The position numbers and the translations under genes were made by a program. The notes beneath the pieces were generated by a model. That model did no database searches, had not been told where the DNA came from, and was given only the letters and a program-made list of their open reading frames with translations. Positions 11,123 to 22,150 of a stretch of DNA of 64,000 bases are shown piece by piece. How positions within the stretch are numbered: position 1 is the stretch's first letter; every line of letters begins with the position of its first letter. This DNA comes from Euglena gracilis (lineage: Eukaryota; Euglenida; Euglenophyceae; Euglenales), in the NCBI GenBank assembly GCA_039621445.1, contig CP154955.1, forward strand, positions 5,694,785-5,758,784, in the 5' to 3' direction.

Positions 11123-11305
11123 TTTGGGGTACTTTCCCTCCCCTTGAACTCATCCTTGAGTTCCAAATCACATTGGACGAGTTGACAACCCATGCCGGGG
11201 CTCGGGAGAGGACCAAAAATTTCCATGTACTTTTCAAGGAGCACTTTCAATTTGGGTTCCTTTTCAAAACGGGCAAGATCACCTTGCAAATCACCATGAA
11301 GATTC
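11122..11305 (-). other. gypsy1 pre-RT block, separately inverted
   Basis: On minus, from about 11300 down, the frame carries LHGDLQGDLARFEKEP, EIFGPLP and DLELKDEFKG. These match the gypsy2 stretch just before RT (NLSGEFEKEVEKF, DVFGPLP, DVELKPEWEGK). This block should follow the previous one and lead into RT. Block order is normal but each block is flipped, which needs two adjacent inversions. Plus-strand RT sequence resumes at about 11300-11320. Confidence 0.7.
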
Positions 11306-12690
11306 CGAAAAGGATTCCATGGAAATCCACAAACAAGTGAATGAATTGGTGGAAAGTGGGTTGGTGGAGAGTTACCCCAAAGGAAAGACCCCAACCCATT
11401 GTTCTCCAACATTTTTGGTGGAAAAGAAGGAAAGCCAATCGAAAAGGATGGTGGGCCAATACAAAAAGGTCAACGACCATGTGAAAAGTCATTCGGCATT
11501 TTTACCAAACATGGAACAAATGGTCGAAAATTTGGCCCAATGTCGATGGAAATCAAAACTGGACCTAAGAAGTGGGTTTTGGCAAGTCGGTTTGAGTGAA
11601 AGGGCAAAAGAACTCACCGCATTTGTCACCTCCAATGGTCAAGTTTGGCAATGGAATTGCATGCCATTTGGAATTCAAGCCGCACCCACAATTTTTCAAG
11701 AACTCATGGAAAGGGTGATTTCGGAAATGAAGGAAAATCCAAAGGTTGCAAATTTGTTGGAACCGAAAAATGGCCAAAGGAAATGTTTTGTGGGAGCATT
11801 TTTCGATGATGTCGGGGTGGGAGCATCGACCATCCCCGAACATTTGCTTTTGTTGGAGGAACTTTTCAAAGTGGTGAAAAAGCACAAGCTCCGAATCAAA
11901 TTGACCAAGTGTGACTTTTTAAAAGAAAGCCTTGAGTACCTTGGTTTTTCGGTTCAATGGGGATCATGGAGGCCAAGTGAGAAAAAGATTCAAGCTTTGG
12001 TGGATTTCAAAGTGAAAAGTTTGAAGTATCTCCGTGCTTTTTTGGGAGCCTGCAACTTTTTTCGCCGCCATGTGAAAGCATTCACATTTTCAAGTGCGGA
12101 TTTGACCGATCTTCTCAAGAAAAATGCAAGATTTGTTTGGACCCAAAAGGAAGAAAAACTCATCGAGGACATCAAGCAAAAACTTTTGGATGCGGTGCCC
12201 CTTGGGGTACCACGGTCGTGTGGAGAAATGGTTGTCATCACCGATGCCTCCGACCGGGGGGGAGGTGGAACGATTTTTCAATGGCAATCATTGGAGCCCT
12301 CTCAAGTCCCTCAAGGATTTGCAACCCAAGGTATGTCCAAAGAAGGTGTGCTCATTCACAATTTCCCAAATGAATTCCGGTTGGTCCCGATCGGGCATTG
12401 GAATTGGAAATGGTGCCCCACAAGGTCAAGGTATTCGACTTTCGAACAAGAACTTTTGGCCGGTGTGCTTATTTTTTCAACACAAAGTCGAATTTTACAA
12501 GGTTTGCCGGTTGTTTGGTTTTGTGATCATGAGGCGCTCAAGAATTTCTTGGACAAAGAACCCCCCGTGAATCAAAGATTGAGACGTTGGTTTTGTTTTT
12601 TGGGTCAATTCAAGATCAAGATTGTGCATACACCCGGAATGAAGAATGAGTGGTGTGATTGGTTGTCAAGGAGTCATTTTGACCAAAAGT
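11306..12690 (+). CDS. pol: gypsy1 reverse transcriptase and RNase H
   Basis: Start of a 1159-codon frame (ATG at 11319; homologous sequence begins slightly upstream). RT motifs: SPTFLVEKK, SKLDLRSGFWQV, TAFVTSNG, MPFGIQAAPTIFQ, and the catalytic box AFFDDVGVG near 11800. The usual Y-x-DD is F-F-DD here, and gypsy2 has the same (SFFDDTGVG), so it is a lineage trait. An insertion of about 20 residues lies between the FQ block and FFDD. The connection has LGACNFFRRHVK, as in Ty3 RTs. RNase H follows: VITDASDRGGGG, TFEQELLAGV, WFCDHEAL, and the terminal CDWLSR. The frame is intact from here into integrase. Confidence 0.92.
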
Positions 12691-12699
12691 TCAACGTTG

Positions 12700-14690
12700 A
12701 ATTCGAAAATTTGGCAAAAGATGCATTCGAAAAGATGGACTCCCAATTGGATCTTTCTTTGCAAGTTTTGTCATTTGAGATGAAAGATTTCAATTTTCCA
12801 TTGGATTACCCATCGAGCGATTTTGCCGAGATTTGGGAAAAATTGGAACCATGGAAAGCTCAAGACATCGATGATTGTTTGTGGTTCAAGGCCAAAGACA
12901 AACTTTTTTGTGAGCGAAAATTGGCCATCCCCAAGGAAAGTCTTCCCCAAGTTTCATCGTGGCTACATCGAGCTCATGGGCATCCCGGTCCCGAACGTAC
13001 GCTTTGGTCATTTCTCCAAAATTTCCATTCATCCCTCTCAAGAAAGGATTTGTTCGGTTTGTTTCGGAATGTTTTGGGTTCGTGTCAAACGTGTGTCATG
13101 TCAAAGCCAAGTTCACAAGCCGATCGTGGACTTTTGGGTTGTTTGCCAATTCCTCCCCTTTGCAACGACATCATTTTTCTCGATTTTGTCGCCCTTGATG
13201 AATTCAATTCTTTTGATTACGCTTTGGGCATTGTGGATGGTTTGAGTCGGTTTTGTTTGTACCTCCCATGCCACAAAGAAGTGACGGGTGAAAAAGTCTT
13301 GAAGATGATTTTGAAAGAATGGGTGGAAAAATTTGGTCGCCCCAATGAAGTTTTGAGTGACAATGACATTCGCTTCAAGTCAAGTTCCGGTTTTTACCAA
13401 GAGGCCATGAAATCACTCGGAATCAAAGTTTCGTTTTCTCTTCCGAGGCATCCATCATCAAATGGTTTGATTGAAAGAGAAAATCGTTCGTTTGTGCAAA
13501 GATTGAGATGTCTTGTGCACGAAACGGGTACAAAAGATTGGCCAAAGTTGCTTCCGTACGTCAATTTTGTGATGAACAGCCAGATTTCAAGTTCGACGGG
13601 AATGTCTCCATCGGAACTTTTTCTCGGTCGATCTCCATGGAAATTCGAAAGTGTTGGAGAACCGTGTGAAAGTCCATCTGTCGAAAATTGGATTTTGGAA
13701 CAGCTTTTGCTTCAAGAAAAGGCAAGTTTGAGGCTGAAACATCTCAGATCTTTGGCGATGGAGCGGAAAAACAAGGTTCGGAAACCTGCCGTTTATGAAA
13801 TTGGTCAATTTGTCCTCGTCCACAAGTCTCGATGGCCCCAGAGAAAAGTCGAAAAGATCGCCAGTCCATGGTTTGGACCCTACAAAGTTGTTCAAGTGCA
13901 CTACAACTCTTTGCAAATTTTGGCATCTCCATCATTGGGAGGTTTGGTGAAAGTTTCGTTCTCCCAAGTGAAACACGGGAGTTCTGTCCATGACCCGCAC
14001 AATGACACTTCGTTTTTGTCAGAGGAGTGTGAGGAAATTGATGGTGCACAGCCCCCTGCTTCACTCACAGGTCACACAGACGACCGAGGAACAGGCGGCG
14101 AACAGCGAGGCGCACGCGACGAACGCACGACAAAACGAGAACACGACAGAACAAGGCCAGAACAGGAAACGCGAGGCGAAAGGCCCAGAACAGCCGAACG
14201 AGCACGCGACGCACGGCCGAGCGCACGCGACGACCCCCCAGAAAGAGCAGAAGGACCCAAACTCCAGAAAGAACCAGTTTCTTCTTTGTTTCCTCCTCAG
14301 ATGATTACAAGAAGCAAGGCCCGAGGGCCAGAATCAAATTTCAAGTCAAAGAATTCAAATTTTGAAGTCGGTCGACATGGTGGTGTTCCAAGGAGAATTT
14401 GGCAGAAAAAGTCGGAGTTGGAGAAGGAAAACTTCAAGGAGAGTGGACCTGAGGGTCCTTTGCAGCAGGCTGCTGCAGTTGCTGCTGAAGAACTTGAAGT
14501 TGATGTTCAAAATGATGAAGTTCAAAATGATGCTGCTGTAGTTCTCCAAGAAGAACTTCTCCATGAAGGAGTTCTGGGGCCTGTGGGCCCCATCCTGCAG
14601 CCCAGTGCTGCAGATTCTGTGTCTGTTTTCCCAGTTTCACAGCCAGAACCAGAAAAGTCAGCAGTTTTGCTTCAGAATGTGTTTCAGATT
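12700..14690 (+). CDS. gypsy1 integrase and basic C-terminal linker
   Basis: Same frame as RT and RNase H. An HHCC zinc finger (HRAHGHPGPERT then CQTC) spans about 12965-13095. The DDE core has LDFVA (first D), LSDNDIRF (second D) and NGLIERENR (catalytic E) at about 13180-13490. A GPY/F-type module (SPWFGPYKVVQVHYNSLQIL) follows at about 13860-13920. The next 200 residues are low complexity, first rich in Arg/Glu/Ala/Asp (about 14085-14270), then Gln/Glu/Ala. The frame ends at 14798, but from about 14690 the homologous chromodomain is in another register, so a frame change lies near 14690-14730. Confidence 0.92.
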
Positions 14691-14724
14691 TGCCCAAAAC
14701 AGCCAGACAGTTTTCAGAAATGGA

Positions 14725-14991
14725 GGCTGCAAAAATGGGTTTTTACAATGTTGAAGCAATTTTGGATCACAAGTTCAGAAATGGTTGGAGATTTTTGACA
14801 AAGTGGGAGAATTACCCAGTGCATTCATCAACATGGGAACCAGTCAGAAGTTTTGTTTTGCCAGGTGGAAAGATGAATTCAGAATTCAGAATTACATTCA
14901 GGACAACGGTTTGCAAGAGGTTTTGAAGAAAGTTCAGAAGAATGCGAATACCCAACCCAGTCCAGTTTTCACAGTCAAACTGTTTCCATGA
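14725..14991 (+). pseudogene. gypsy1 chromodomain
   Basis: Out of frame with integrase. It reads FYNVEAILDHKFRNGWRF, then KWENYPVHSSTWEPV, the chromodomain pattern (Y.VE.IL....., L.KW..Y....tWEP). The tail continues across two registers to a stop near 14991. Chromodomains at integrase C-termini direct chromovirus insertion towards marked chromatin. gypsy2 has the equivalent at 60.66-60.86 kb, in frame with its linker. Confidence 0.85.
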
Positions 14992-15749
14992 AATTTGGTG
15001 CCTTGGGCATCAGAAACTGACCCCAGCATGCACAACCAGCCAAGAAAGCAGAACAACCCCTCTCTTTTCTAAGTGCTGAGGAGTTTCCCAGCTGCTGAGG
15101 AGTAGGATGTCTGGGTGCAGAAGCCACAGGGCCAGAGGCACTTAGGTCTTGCACCTAAGAGTGGAATCAGCCTGATTTCGAATGCCAATTTGGCCAGGCC
15201 ATGATTCTGCCAACAGGTTCGCCGCAGCACCAGACCACCAACAACAACAAGTCACTTCATCAACAACATCATGTTCTTCTTCATCATGATCATTTTCAAG
15301 AAGATGTTGTTGTTCATCATTTTGATGAAGATAGAGTTGCCGTTCATCGATTTGTTGTTCTTTGACTTTGGTGTTCTTTGATTTGTTGTTCTTTGTTGGA
15401 CTTCGAGTTCATGTCTTTTGGATTCAGATTGATGATGTTTGATTATGGCTTTTCCCAGTTTTTTTGGAGAGAAAGGAAGGCCAGAGAGAGAGCAAACGGG
15501 AAAGAGAAAGAAAACCCCCCAGCAGCCAAACACACGACACAGACAGGCTGGCTGGTGTAAAAAGTTTTTGATTTCTCTTCCACTGCCCCCTGACCAAAAA
15601 AAAAAAGGTGAACAATTGATGCCGATTTTACGGCCCACGTTCACGAGTCCAAAAAAAAAAAGAGACGCTCGCCTGAGAATTTCAGCAAAATCTTTTGAGC
15701 CCCCTTTTTTGTGTGCTTGGTGGGGCTTTGTTCCACCAAGGGGGGGGAT
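14992..15749 (+). other. gypsy1 3' untranslated region with PPT
   Basis: No coding domain seen. It holds AAC/TTC-rich simple sequence (15230-15420) and A runs. A polypurine tract (AAGGGGGGGGA, 15738-15748) lies directly before the 3' LTR, as expected for plus-strand priming. Confidence 0.7.
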
Positions 15750-16160
15750 TGAAAAGGTGGCTTTGGCTACCTTCCCCCCCTGACCTCCCTGGGCAGTGGA
15801 TGAAAGAGACCCCCTTTGCTCATAAAAGAAAGGTGCAAGAACCTGCACTCACAATTAGCCCATGTGTCCTTCATGGGGGGGGCCTTCCACAAAGGAGTCT
15901 TCCCCAACGCCCCCCCCCACCAACCGCCCAACCACACCCAGCACATTCTTACTATGACGTTCTGGTACTTTTTGGTGTACATATCTTACCCTGTGCACAG
16001 GCTGGCCTTGGTGCTTTTAACACAATGTTTCCCATGCTTGTGGATTGGAAGTAAAAGCGCCACGAAGGACAAAAGTTCGAGGAAAAAGGAGAGTACAAAA
16101 AAGATCCTACGCAAAAGCAGAGTCCAAGAAGAAGGACTAAGAAGGACTGAAAGCTTTACA
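15750..16160 (+). repeat. gypsy1 3' LTR
   Basis: Starts TGAAAAGGTGG, ends GCTTTACA, and is a near copy of 7900-8309. The following sequence (AGGATCCGCAACC) is the flank. Confidence 0.88.
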
Positions 16161-17345
16161 AGGATCCGCAACCCCCCCCTCCTCCATTGCTTCGGGGGGG
16201 ACTTGTGAATTTTCAGCCGAGGGGCTCTCATGCATGGGTGTCCCACTTTCCAAAAATCGAGAATTATCATCCCCCCCGCCCGTTTCTTGGGGGGTAATCA
16301 GGGAAAATTCAACCTTTGGGGGGACTCCACACTTCTCGAACCCACGAGATTGTGGATTTTCCATGAGAGCGGGAAAAGTTTGCCCTTCCAAAACTTGCAA
16401 TGGGCAGCCAAAATTTGAACACCGTCAATCATGGGGGGTAAATCACCACCACCCCCAAGGATCCTTGGTTGTGATTGCTGAAATATGTGTGCGTGCTGAC
16501 AAATCGCAACCTCCCCTCCGCTTTTCAATGGCACCACTTGCAAATTTTGTAGTGCTTCCAAAAGTTTTTGTGTTTCCCCTTGCAATTGGGGAAATCTGCG
16601 CAAGAAAAAATCTTCTGGGACTTAAATATCCGTAATCGTCCCCTGAAAAAATTGTATTCCTTCTTCTTTTTGTAACTCCCCGCTCAAACTGTCAGTAAAT
16701 CTTGTAAGGCGAGGTAATTCGTTTTCCACCGAAAATTCGCCTTGTGTGATTTCTGGGGTTCTTTGCACTTTTTCTGGCACACCCGTCCCAAACCATGAAC
16801 GAAGAAGATTGTGATTCTGTTTCAGAATCCCAGGGGGGGTCTACTTCTTTTCGGGTTCTTTTCGGGTGTGTTTTCTTCGGGGGGTGCGCAGACAGGCAGG
16901 CATGGGGGGGGTTGGTGTGTTGTCGTGTGTGGTGTCCGCTTGGTGAGGTTCAGCAGCTTCGATACCGCGCGCTGGGGGGCCATTGCGGGGCCCCCCTCCA
17001 CCAGCTGAAGCTGCCAACCTTGATTCTTCACCTTCTTTTTTTTTGATATTCAAACTTCACCATTGCTTCTTCTCCATTTGGGAATTCCATCGATGGCATA
17101 AGGGGGCCCATGGGCATCACCTCGGGGGGGCCTGATGGCACCTCCCCTTCAAGCTCTTCAGCTGCTTCTTCTTGTTCTTCTTGGTCTTCTTCTTTCCTGG
17201 GCATGGCCTCCCCCAGGACTTGGCCGGAGGATCCTGGTAGGACCTCCATGAAAACCCTCTCTTTAGTTCGAAGTTTCTTCGGATCCTTCGGCCTTGGCCG
17301 TTTTTCGAGGGGGCTGCCGGCCTTCGAAGTCAAAATATTCCAGCT
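16161..17345 (-). pseudogene. Decayed minus-strand coding region, right flank of gypsy1
   Basis: Minus-strand frames at 17333-17028 (acidic; KEEDQEEQEEAAEELEGEVP), 17053-16841 (Arg/Pro-rich) and 16603-16298 (LEALQNLQVVPLK, with HIFQQSQP) follow one another with frame breaks at G and A runs. They point towards the minus-strand coiled-coil frames at 7.8-7.3 kb on the other side of gypsy1 and may be the 5' part of the same dead gene or gag-like ORF. I recognise no domain. Confidence 0.3.
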
Positions 17346-17479
17346 TTTCTTCTTTTGCTCTTGAGCTTTTCCAAATCAACCTTGAAATTGAAGTTTCCTT
17401 ATCAATTCAGGTTCTTCAAAGCAGAAACAATTGATATTTTTGTAGTGTCCACCAGTCCATTGGGTAGGATAAGAACCCT
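17346..17479. other. Intergenic, nothing seen
   Basis: No domain, repeat or RNA feature recognised between the decayed flank and DIRS copy E1. Confidence 0.4.
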
Positions 17480-17539
17480 GTGTGTGTGATATGGTCTGAA
17501 ATTGGGGGGTTCGATTTGGCCCTGTGCTTAACTAGCAAT

Positions 17540-18560
17540 TTGCTCTGTTCCTACCGACCGGAAAAATTCGCCCGACTGGTCCAGGAAATTGCGCCAGTTA
17601 AGGCCGGAAAGGCCAAGGTAGGGGTTCAGGCTTCAAAGGCCTACCCACAGAACCTTTTCCGAACTTTTAATTCGACTGAAATCCAAAATGGGAAGTTTAG
17701 TGATTTTCCAAGCCCCAGGACCATTTTAAGTAAATTATTCGTTAAGGACCCCTTAACACCAGAGGAGGCAAAACATTTTGTCCCTTACTTCATCATTTCC
17801 AAAAAGAAGGGGAAAAGACAAATGAGAGATTTCAGATCGTCGACAGTTAAACATCCACTTCATCCCCCAGAAGTTCAGACTGGAGCACATGGGAAACATC
17901 TTCCCATGTTTGAGAAAAGGTTGGTTTTGTGGTAAAATCGATCCGAATGATGCTTGTTTCCGTCTACAGCTGCACAGAAGCTTAGAAAAATATGTTTGCA
18001 TGCAGGTGGGGGAGAAACCTGGCAGTTTCAAGCTGCATGCTTTGGTATAAGCAGCCTGCCACAAAAATTTATGACTCTCATGAAAGTCTGGGAAAGAAAA
18101 TGGAGAAAGGAGGGAAAGGTAGTTTTCATCTACCTAGACGACATTTTGCTGTTAGCCCCCAGCAAAAAGACAGCAGCCCAGCATTTGGCAGAAAAAAAAG
18201 GACCTGTTACTGGCAGGTTTCAGATTAAACCTCCCCAAATTCTGTCTGAAACCCACACAGGAGATAAAGCATTTGGGCCAATGGGTCAATTTGAAAAATG
18301 GCCAACTGGAAAATCCACAGCAAAACGTAAAATCCTTAAGAAAGGAGCTAGGCAAAGTACTCACAGCACAAAAAATGAGCTGCAGAAAGCTCAGTTCTAT
18401 TGTGGGGCAAGTCATAAGCTATTTAGTGTCAATGCCATTTCCTAGAATTCTGACAGATCAACTTTGCAAAATGGTGGATTTGCACACAAAGTGGGGTTGG
18501 GACCACACCGTAACCATTCCACAGGGGGTCAAAGTTCAAATTGTTGAGTTAAAAGCGTTT
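17540..18560 (+). pseudogene. E1 reverse transcriptase
   Basis: Spread over three registers. TPEEAKHFVPYFIISKKK (about 17755) opens the finger region. The catalytic IYLDD is readable at about 18127-18141, in a different register from the flanking long frame, and LSSIVGQV with the thumb follows at about 18385. E2 is the better template for the domain. Breaks fall near 17830, 17930-17960, 18010 and 18200. Confidence 0.85.
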
Positions 18561-18589
18561 TCGCAGCCAGGTGTAGGCAGAGCCTTTCA

Positions 18590-18965
18590 ATCCCAGGCCT
18601 CTCAGGACCTGTTCTCAGAAAGCAGCACCTGGCAGTTGGGGGGCTGGACAAAAACTCAGGCCAAAAAGTGCAGGATTTCTGGAGGGACCTGCACATCCTT
18701 CACATCAACCAATCAGTCTTGATGTCAGCAGTGGAAACAGTAAAAAGTCTGTACAAACCAAAACAAACAATAATGCTTCATGTGGACAGCCAGGTGGCTG
18801 TGAGTTATTTAACAAAATGGGGAGGCAGAAAGCCCTACCAAATTCCATCTTAAAACCCCTGCTGTATCATTGTCAGGAAAAGCAAATCAATTTGCAGGTG
18901 GTTTGGGTGCCCACAAAAGAGCAATTGGCAGACTCCCTGACCCGGGAGCAAAGGGACCCAGGGGA
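18590..18965 (+). pseudogene. E1 RNase H
   Basis: DIRS-type RNase H directly after RT: the acidic start SESSTW (E2 and E3 have SDSSTW and SDSSTH), HINQSVLMSAVETVKSL, HVDSQVAVSYL, and the terminal LADSLTR. The first catalytic Asp appears changed to Glu in this copy. One frame change lies near 18640. Confidence 0.75.
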
Positions 18966-19024
18966 TTATACCCTAAACCTGAAACATCTTCAACCAAATT
19001 CTGCAATTTTTCAGAAAAGACATT

Positions 19025-19262
19025 ACCCCAGAGGTGGACATGTTTCTCACACCCAGCAACAAAAAATTCCCCAAGTTCATTTGTCGATACGCCCACCAAG
19101 GAGCTTTGCTGGTAGATTCCTTGACGGCAGATTTGAGGGGTCTCCCCCCAGCTTATGCTAACCCACCCTGGAGCATCATCCCCCAGTGGGTTCAGAGATT
19201 GATGCTAAACCCAGACCTGAGTTGTCTGTTGATCGTAACCCAATTGGCTTCAACATCATGGT
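19025..19262 (+). pseudogene. E1 Dam-like methyltransferase domain
   Basis: Frame 19034-19273 reads VDMFLTPSNKK, ALLVDSLTADL, then AYANPPWSIIPQWVQRLM. NPPW fits motif IV of N6-adenine methyltransferases, and the domain sits between RNase H and recombinase as in DIRS elements. Its biochemical role in DIRS is not settled. Confidence 0.8.
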
Positions 19263-19289
19263 GCGCCAATTAATGTCAATCAGGCAGCC

Positions 19290-20292
19290 AGGGAAGCAAC
19301 GTTTTGTTGGTACTACCCCCAATGAGGTCTGTTCACCAACTGCTGGGGGGAGGAGATGCCCCCCCAAGGTGGAATTTGGCCTGCTTGATTGTGTCAGGCA
19401 TATATTACAATCCCAGGAAGTTTCGATGTCCAGTATCCACACTCACATAAAAAAAAAACTGGGAAATGTCAAACGATATGACTCAGCATTCAGGGTTTTG
19501 GTGGGCTAATTGTTGCACAAAGGGGTGCCCCTGCAGGACTGCACAGCCCACAGGATGGCCGAGGCCATCCTTGATCTTGCTGTTCACAGCATCAACACTG
19601 CACGAAATGAATACGCCGCAGCTTTGCTACTCCTAGGGTTTGGGTCATTGAGGTTTTCTCCTCTTGTGGCTCCATTGAAGACAAATTGGAATGCCAATGT
19701 CTGCAAGTATGCCCATTTCTGGGACCCCACTGATTTTCTAGACAACATCATCAGACAACCAAAACCCCTCTCAGAACTCTCTGTGAAAGAGCTCAGAAAC
19801 AGAGTCATCATTTGTTGGAGGCTTTTGGCCCTCCACAGGGGGGTTGACCTAGCCATGACACAGCGAAAAATCAGTTTTGTGGGAGAAAAAAAATTTCATT
19901 TTGTTGCAAAGGAAATGGTGGCAGTTCCCAAGAAGGGAGGAAATTTTGAATTTGCCACACAGTCCCCTAATAAGCCCATGGCATTTACTGAAGAGTATGT
20001 GGAAAGGACAGCCCACATGGTTGGGCACAAAAATAATTTGTTATGGTCTTTGGATGGTAAAAGACCTTTGACATCAAAAAGGGTGAATTCCTTGTCCAAA
20101 GAAATTCTGCAAGAGGGGGGGGGGTGGACACCACCCACTGGAAACCCCACAGCACCAGAGTGGCTGGGGTTTTATGGTGGAAAAATGCTGGTTTGCAAGT
20201 GGAAGAAGTCCAGCAATTGGGTCAGTGGAAAAATTTTGGGGCCATCCAAGGTCATTATTTGCGACTCGGTGTCGTTTCAAAAATTCAAATAA
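19290..20292 (+). pseudogene. E1 tyrosine recombinase
   Basis: Recombinase for integration of the DIRS circular intermediate. The main frame 19510-20292 has LALHRGVDLAMTQ, holding the first catalytic Arg, near 19830. A G run near 20115 shifts the register; after it HSTRVAG (H-x-x-R box, about 20149) and GHYLRLG (nucleophile Tyr, about 20250) are read in another frame. The N-terminal part is interrupted by TAA at 19507. Catalytic residues are all recognisable, but the ORF is broken. Confidence 0.85.
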
Positions 20293-20320
20293 TTATGGCC
20301 CACAGGGGTGTGCACAGAAC

Positions 20321-20744
20321 CTCACCATCTCGCAGTGCGGAGCCCGAATGGTCTCGGACTCCCACGACAGAGGAAGGGGGAGGAAGGGACCAAAAGGGCG
20401 AAGCACAAGAAGATGGTGAGCCCAAAAAATCAGCAGACACAGAAAAACATCCCCCCGACCAAGCAGTCCCAAACACCCACCCAGAAACACACCAGAAAGA
20501 GACAACCATTCCCATCGGGGGGGGGGGGCACCAAGCAACCATGTATGAAGGGGGGGCGGGGCCACGGAGGAGGCCTCATCATCGCCATCTCCGGCAACAA
20601 AGGCGCATTAAGACGCACCCCCAGCGCACGCACAAACACACCAGAACAGAGCAGCCGGCAAGGAAAGCAGGACCTCACCATCTTCTTGTGCTCCGCCCTC
20701 TTGGTCCCTTTCTGCCCCTTCCTCTGTCGTGGGAGTCCGACAGG
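20321..20744. repeat. E1 right-end foldback
   Basis: 20321-20420 (starts CTCACCATCT, ends AGATGGTGAG) is inverse-complementary to 20674-20744, with about 250 bp between the arms. The arm includes the CTCCCACGACAGAGG segment and its complement. E2 and E3 end the same way. Inverted ends of this sort match DIRS termini and the complementary region used to close the circle. Confidence 0.75.
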
Positions 20745-20909
20745 CGCGTCTTTCTTCAATTCTTTGGGCTTGGATTCAGAGGAAGTGTGCCAAATAGGCA
20801 AGCGGAAAGATCTCGACAGTTTTACATCCCATTATTTTCCGCATCAACGCCCCAAAAAAAGCGGCAGAAAAATCGAGACCATTCGGGCTCCGCACTTCGA
20901 GATGGTGAG
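20674..20909. repeat. E2 left inverted terminal repeat, interrupted
   Basis: Begins CTCACCATCTTCTTGTGC and ends CGCACTTCGAGATGGTGAG; together the two ends are the reverse complement of 24793-24892. About 130 bp, from CAGGCGCGTC to AAAATCGAG, separates the halves and has no counterpart in the right repeat. Confidence 0.7.
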
Positions 20910-20939
20910 GTCAAGACAGACAGCTGAAGCTGGAAAACA

Positions 20940-22150
20940 CCGAGGAACTGCAGGCGCTGGAGTACCTGATGGAGCAGGGCCAACACGTCCGTCCGTGGCC
21001 GTCGCAACCCTTCCGCCCCCCAGTTCGTCAGAAATTTCCTGTTTTCAACAAAGCTTTTGTGACGGCCATGGACCCTGGACACTTGTGGTCAGAGCAAAAC
21101 GACGGAGAAGCCATCCAGGGCAAGGCCCATTGGGTCATGGGGACCCATCACAGTCATCAATCAAGGAAACATTGTCAGGAGAGGGAAAAACAGGTCTGGC
21201 AGACTACCCATCCCCCTTCTCATCCCCACCCCTATGGCAGGGGAAATATGACAAGTTCAAAGGGTTCAAGTCAGGAAGGTGGAAACCCTCCTCAAAGTGG
21301 CCATGGAGGCCATCTATCTACAGGGCCTGGGGCCCAAGGCTATGGCAGCCATCATTCAAAAGGGCATGGTGCCCATTTTCAAGGACACAGAACCCAGAAT
21401 CCCAGCAGGGGACCCCAGTGGGGAGAGGTATGTCCAACTATCCCCCCAGAACCCTCAAAATCATTCCCCCCAGGGGAAGCAAGCCACAGCCAAGACAGGT
21501 GGCATCAAATCCCTCAGGGAAATTCAGCCATGGTGGCTTATCTGGGGAACCAAGAGGGAAAAAGAAGACACAAGAAAAGTGCTGGAGAGAAGGTCAATGG
21601 AGACCAAGAAGGCCAGATGGCCCTGAAAGCCAATGGAGGCCATTACAATCAAGATATCAAGGCCAATGGAGGCCATTTCAAGCAAATTCAGGTGGCCACT
21701 GGAGGCCAGTTCATTCAAGATATCAGCCCTTGGGGGGGAGGCCCAAGATTGGCTACACCAGGGCCCCCCCAGAAGGTAATCAGCCCTCACCCCCCAGCAT
21801 TATATGTACCTCCCCACCACAGACCTTCCCCCATCTTTCAAAAACAGGGGGAAAGCCTGTCTTTGAGCAGCCCTATGGCAGGGCCAGAGGCAACCCCAGT
21901 GATGGGGCAGCCAGGGGAATGGACCCCAGTGACAGGGCAGCCAGGGGAAAGGACCCCAGTGATGGGGCCTGTGGAATCCCCAGACACATTACACCCAGGG
22001 GTGCCCCATTACAAAGCCCTGCAGGCCAGCATCCCCCATTGGGTCAAGGCAGGAGCAAGCACAGAGTTATTAAACTTAATAAGGGAAGGGGTCAGTGCAG
22101 ATCGTCCCCTACCCCCTCAGATGGCCTTGAAAGTGCCCTTCAAAACACTC
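20940..22150 (+). CDS. E2 gag-like region, two open frames
   Basis: Two overlapping frames stay open here: one from 20308 to 22914 (868 codons) and one from 20969 to 23104 (711 codons), the latter continuing into RT. The first has DGHGPWTLVVRAKRRR near 21060, matched by DGHGPWQTVGKKPRRQRK in E3, and many W-R-P repeats (SQWRPLQ, GQWRPFQ, GHWRPVH). The second has Gly/Gln/His-rich repeats and a GQPGEWTP..GQPGERTP repeat. The conserved W-containing basic motif suggests the first frame is the gag-like one, with RT reached by frameshift, but this is inference. There is no zinc knuckle, as in most DIRS gags. Confidence 0.5.

Larger units (their letters stand above)
7900..16160 (+). mobile_element. 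Ty3/gypsy chromovirus-like element, gypsy1
   Basis: About 8.3 kb, bounded by direct LTRs that start TG and end CA. Order: LTR, primer-binding site, gag with CCHC knuckle, aspartic protease, Dam-like methyltransferase domain, RT, RNase H, integrase, basic linker, chromodomain, polypurine tract, LTR. Order and chromodomain place it in the Ty3 chromoviruses; the methyltransferase-like insertion is not a standard part. Flanks ACGAT and AGGAT agree at four of five bases, a possible decayed target duplication. The copy is defective: an in-frame stop in gag, a lost protease glycine, frame changes near 10.14 kb and 14.7 kb, and two inverted blocks at 10.75-11.30 kb. LTRs differ at about six positions in 410, so the insertion is fairly young. 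Confidence 0.9.
17480..20744 (+). mobile_element. DIRS-like retrotransposon E1, 5'-truncated
   Basis: Closely related at nucleotide level to E2. It begins inside the region before RT, so the left terminal repeat and gag are missing. Order: RT, RNase H, Dam-like methyltransferase, tyrosine recombinase, terminal foldback. This order, a tyrosine recombinase instead of an integrase, and inverted rather than direct terminal repeats define the DIRS group. The copy is dead: frame changes within RT, a TAA at 19507-19509 where E2 has CAA, and a break at a G run near 20115 inside the recombinase. Confidence 0.88.

Noticed and set aside
20308-20940. 5' part of the 868-codon frame as a gene start
   Set aside because: Runs through the E1 right foldback and the E2 left terminal repeat, so the apparent start codon is not meaningful.
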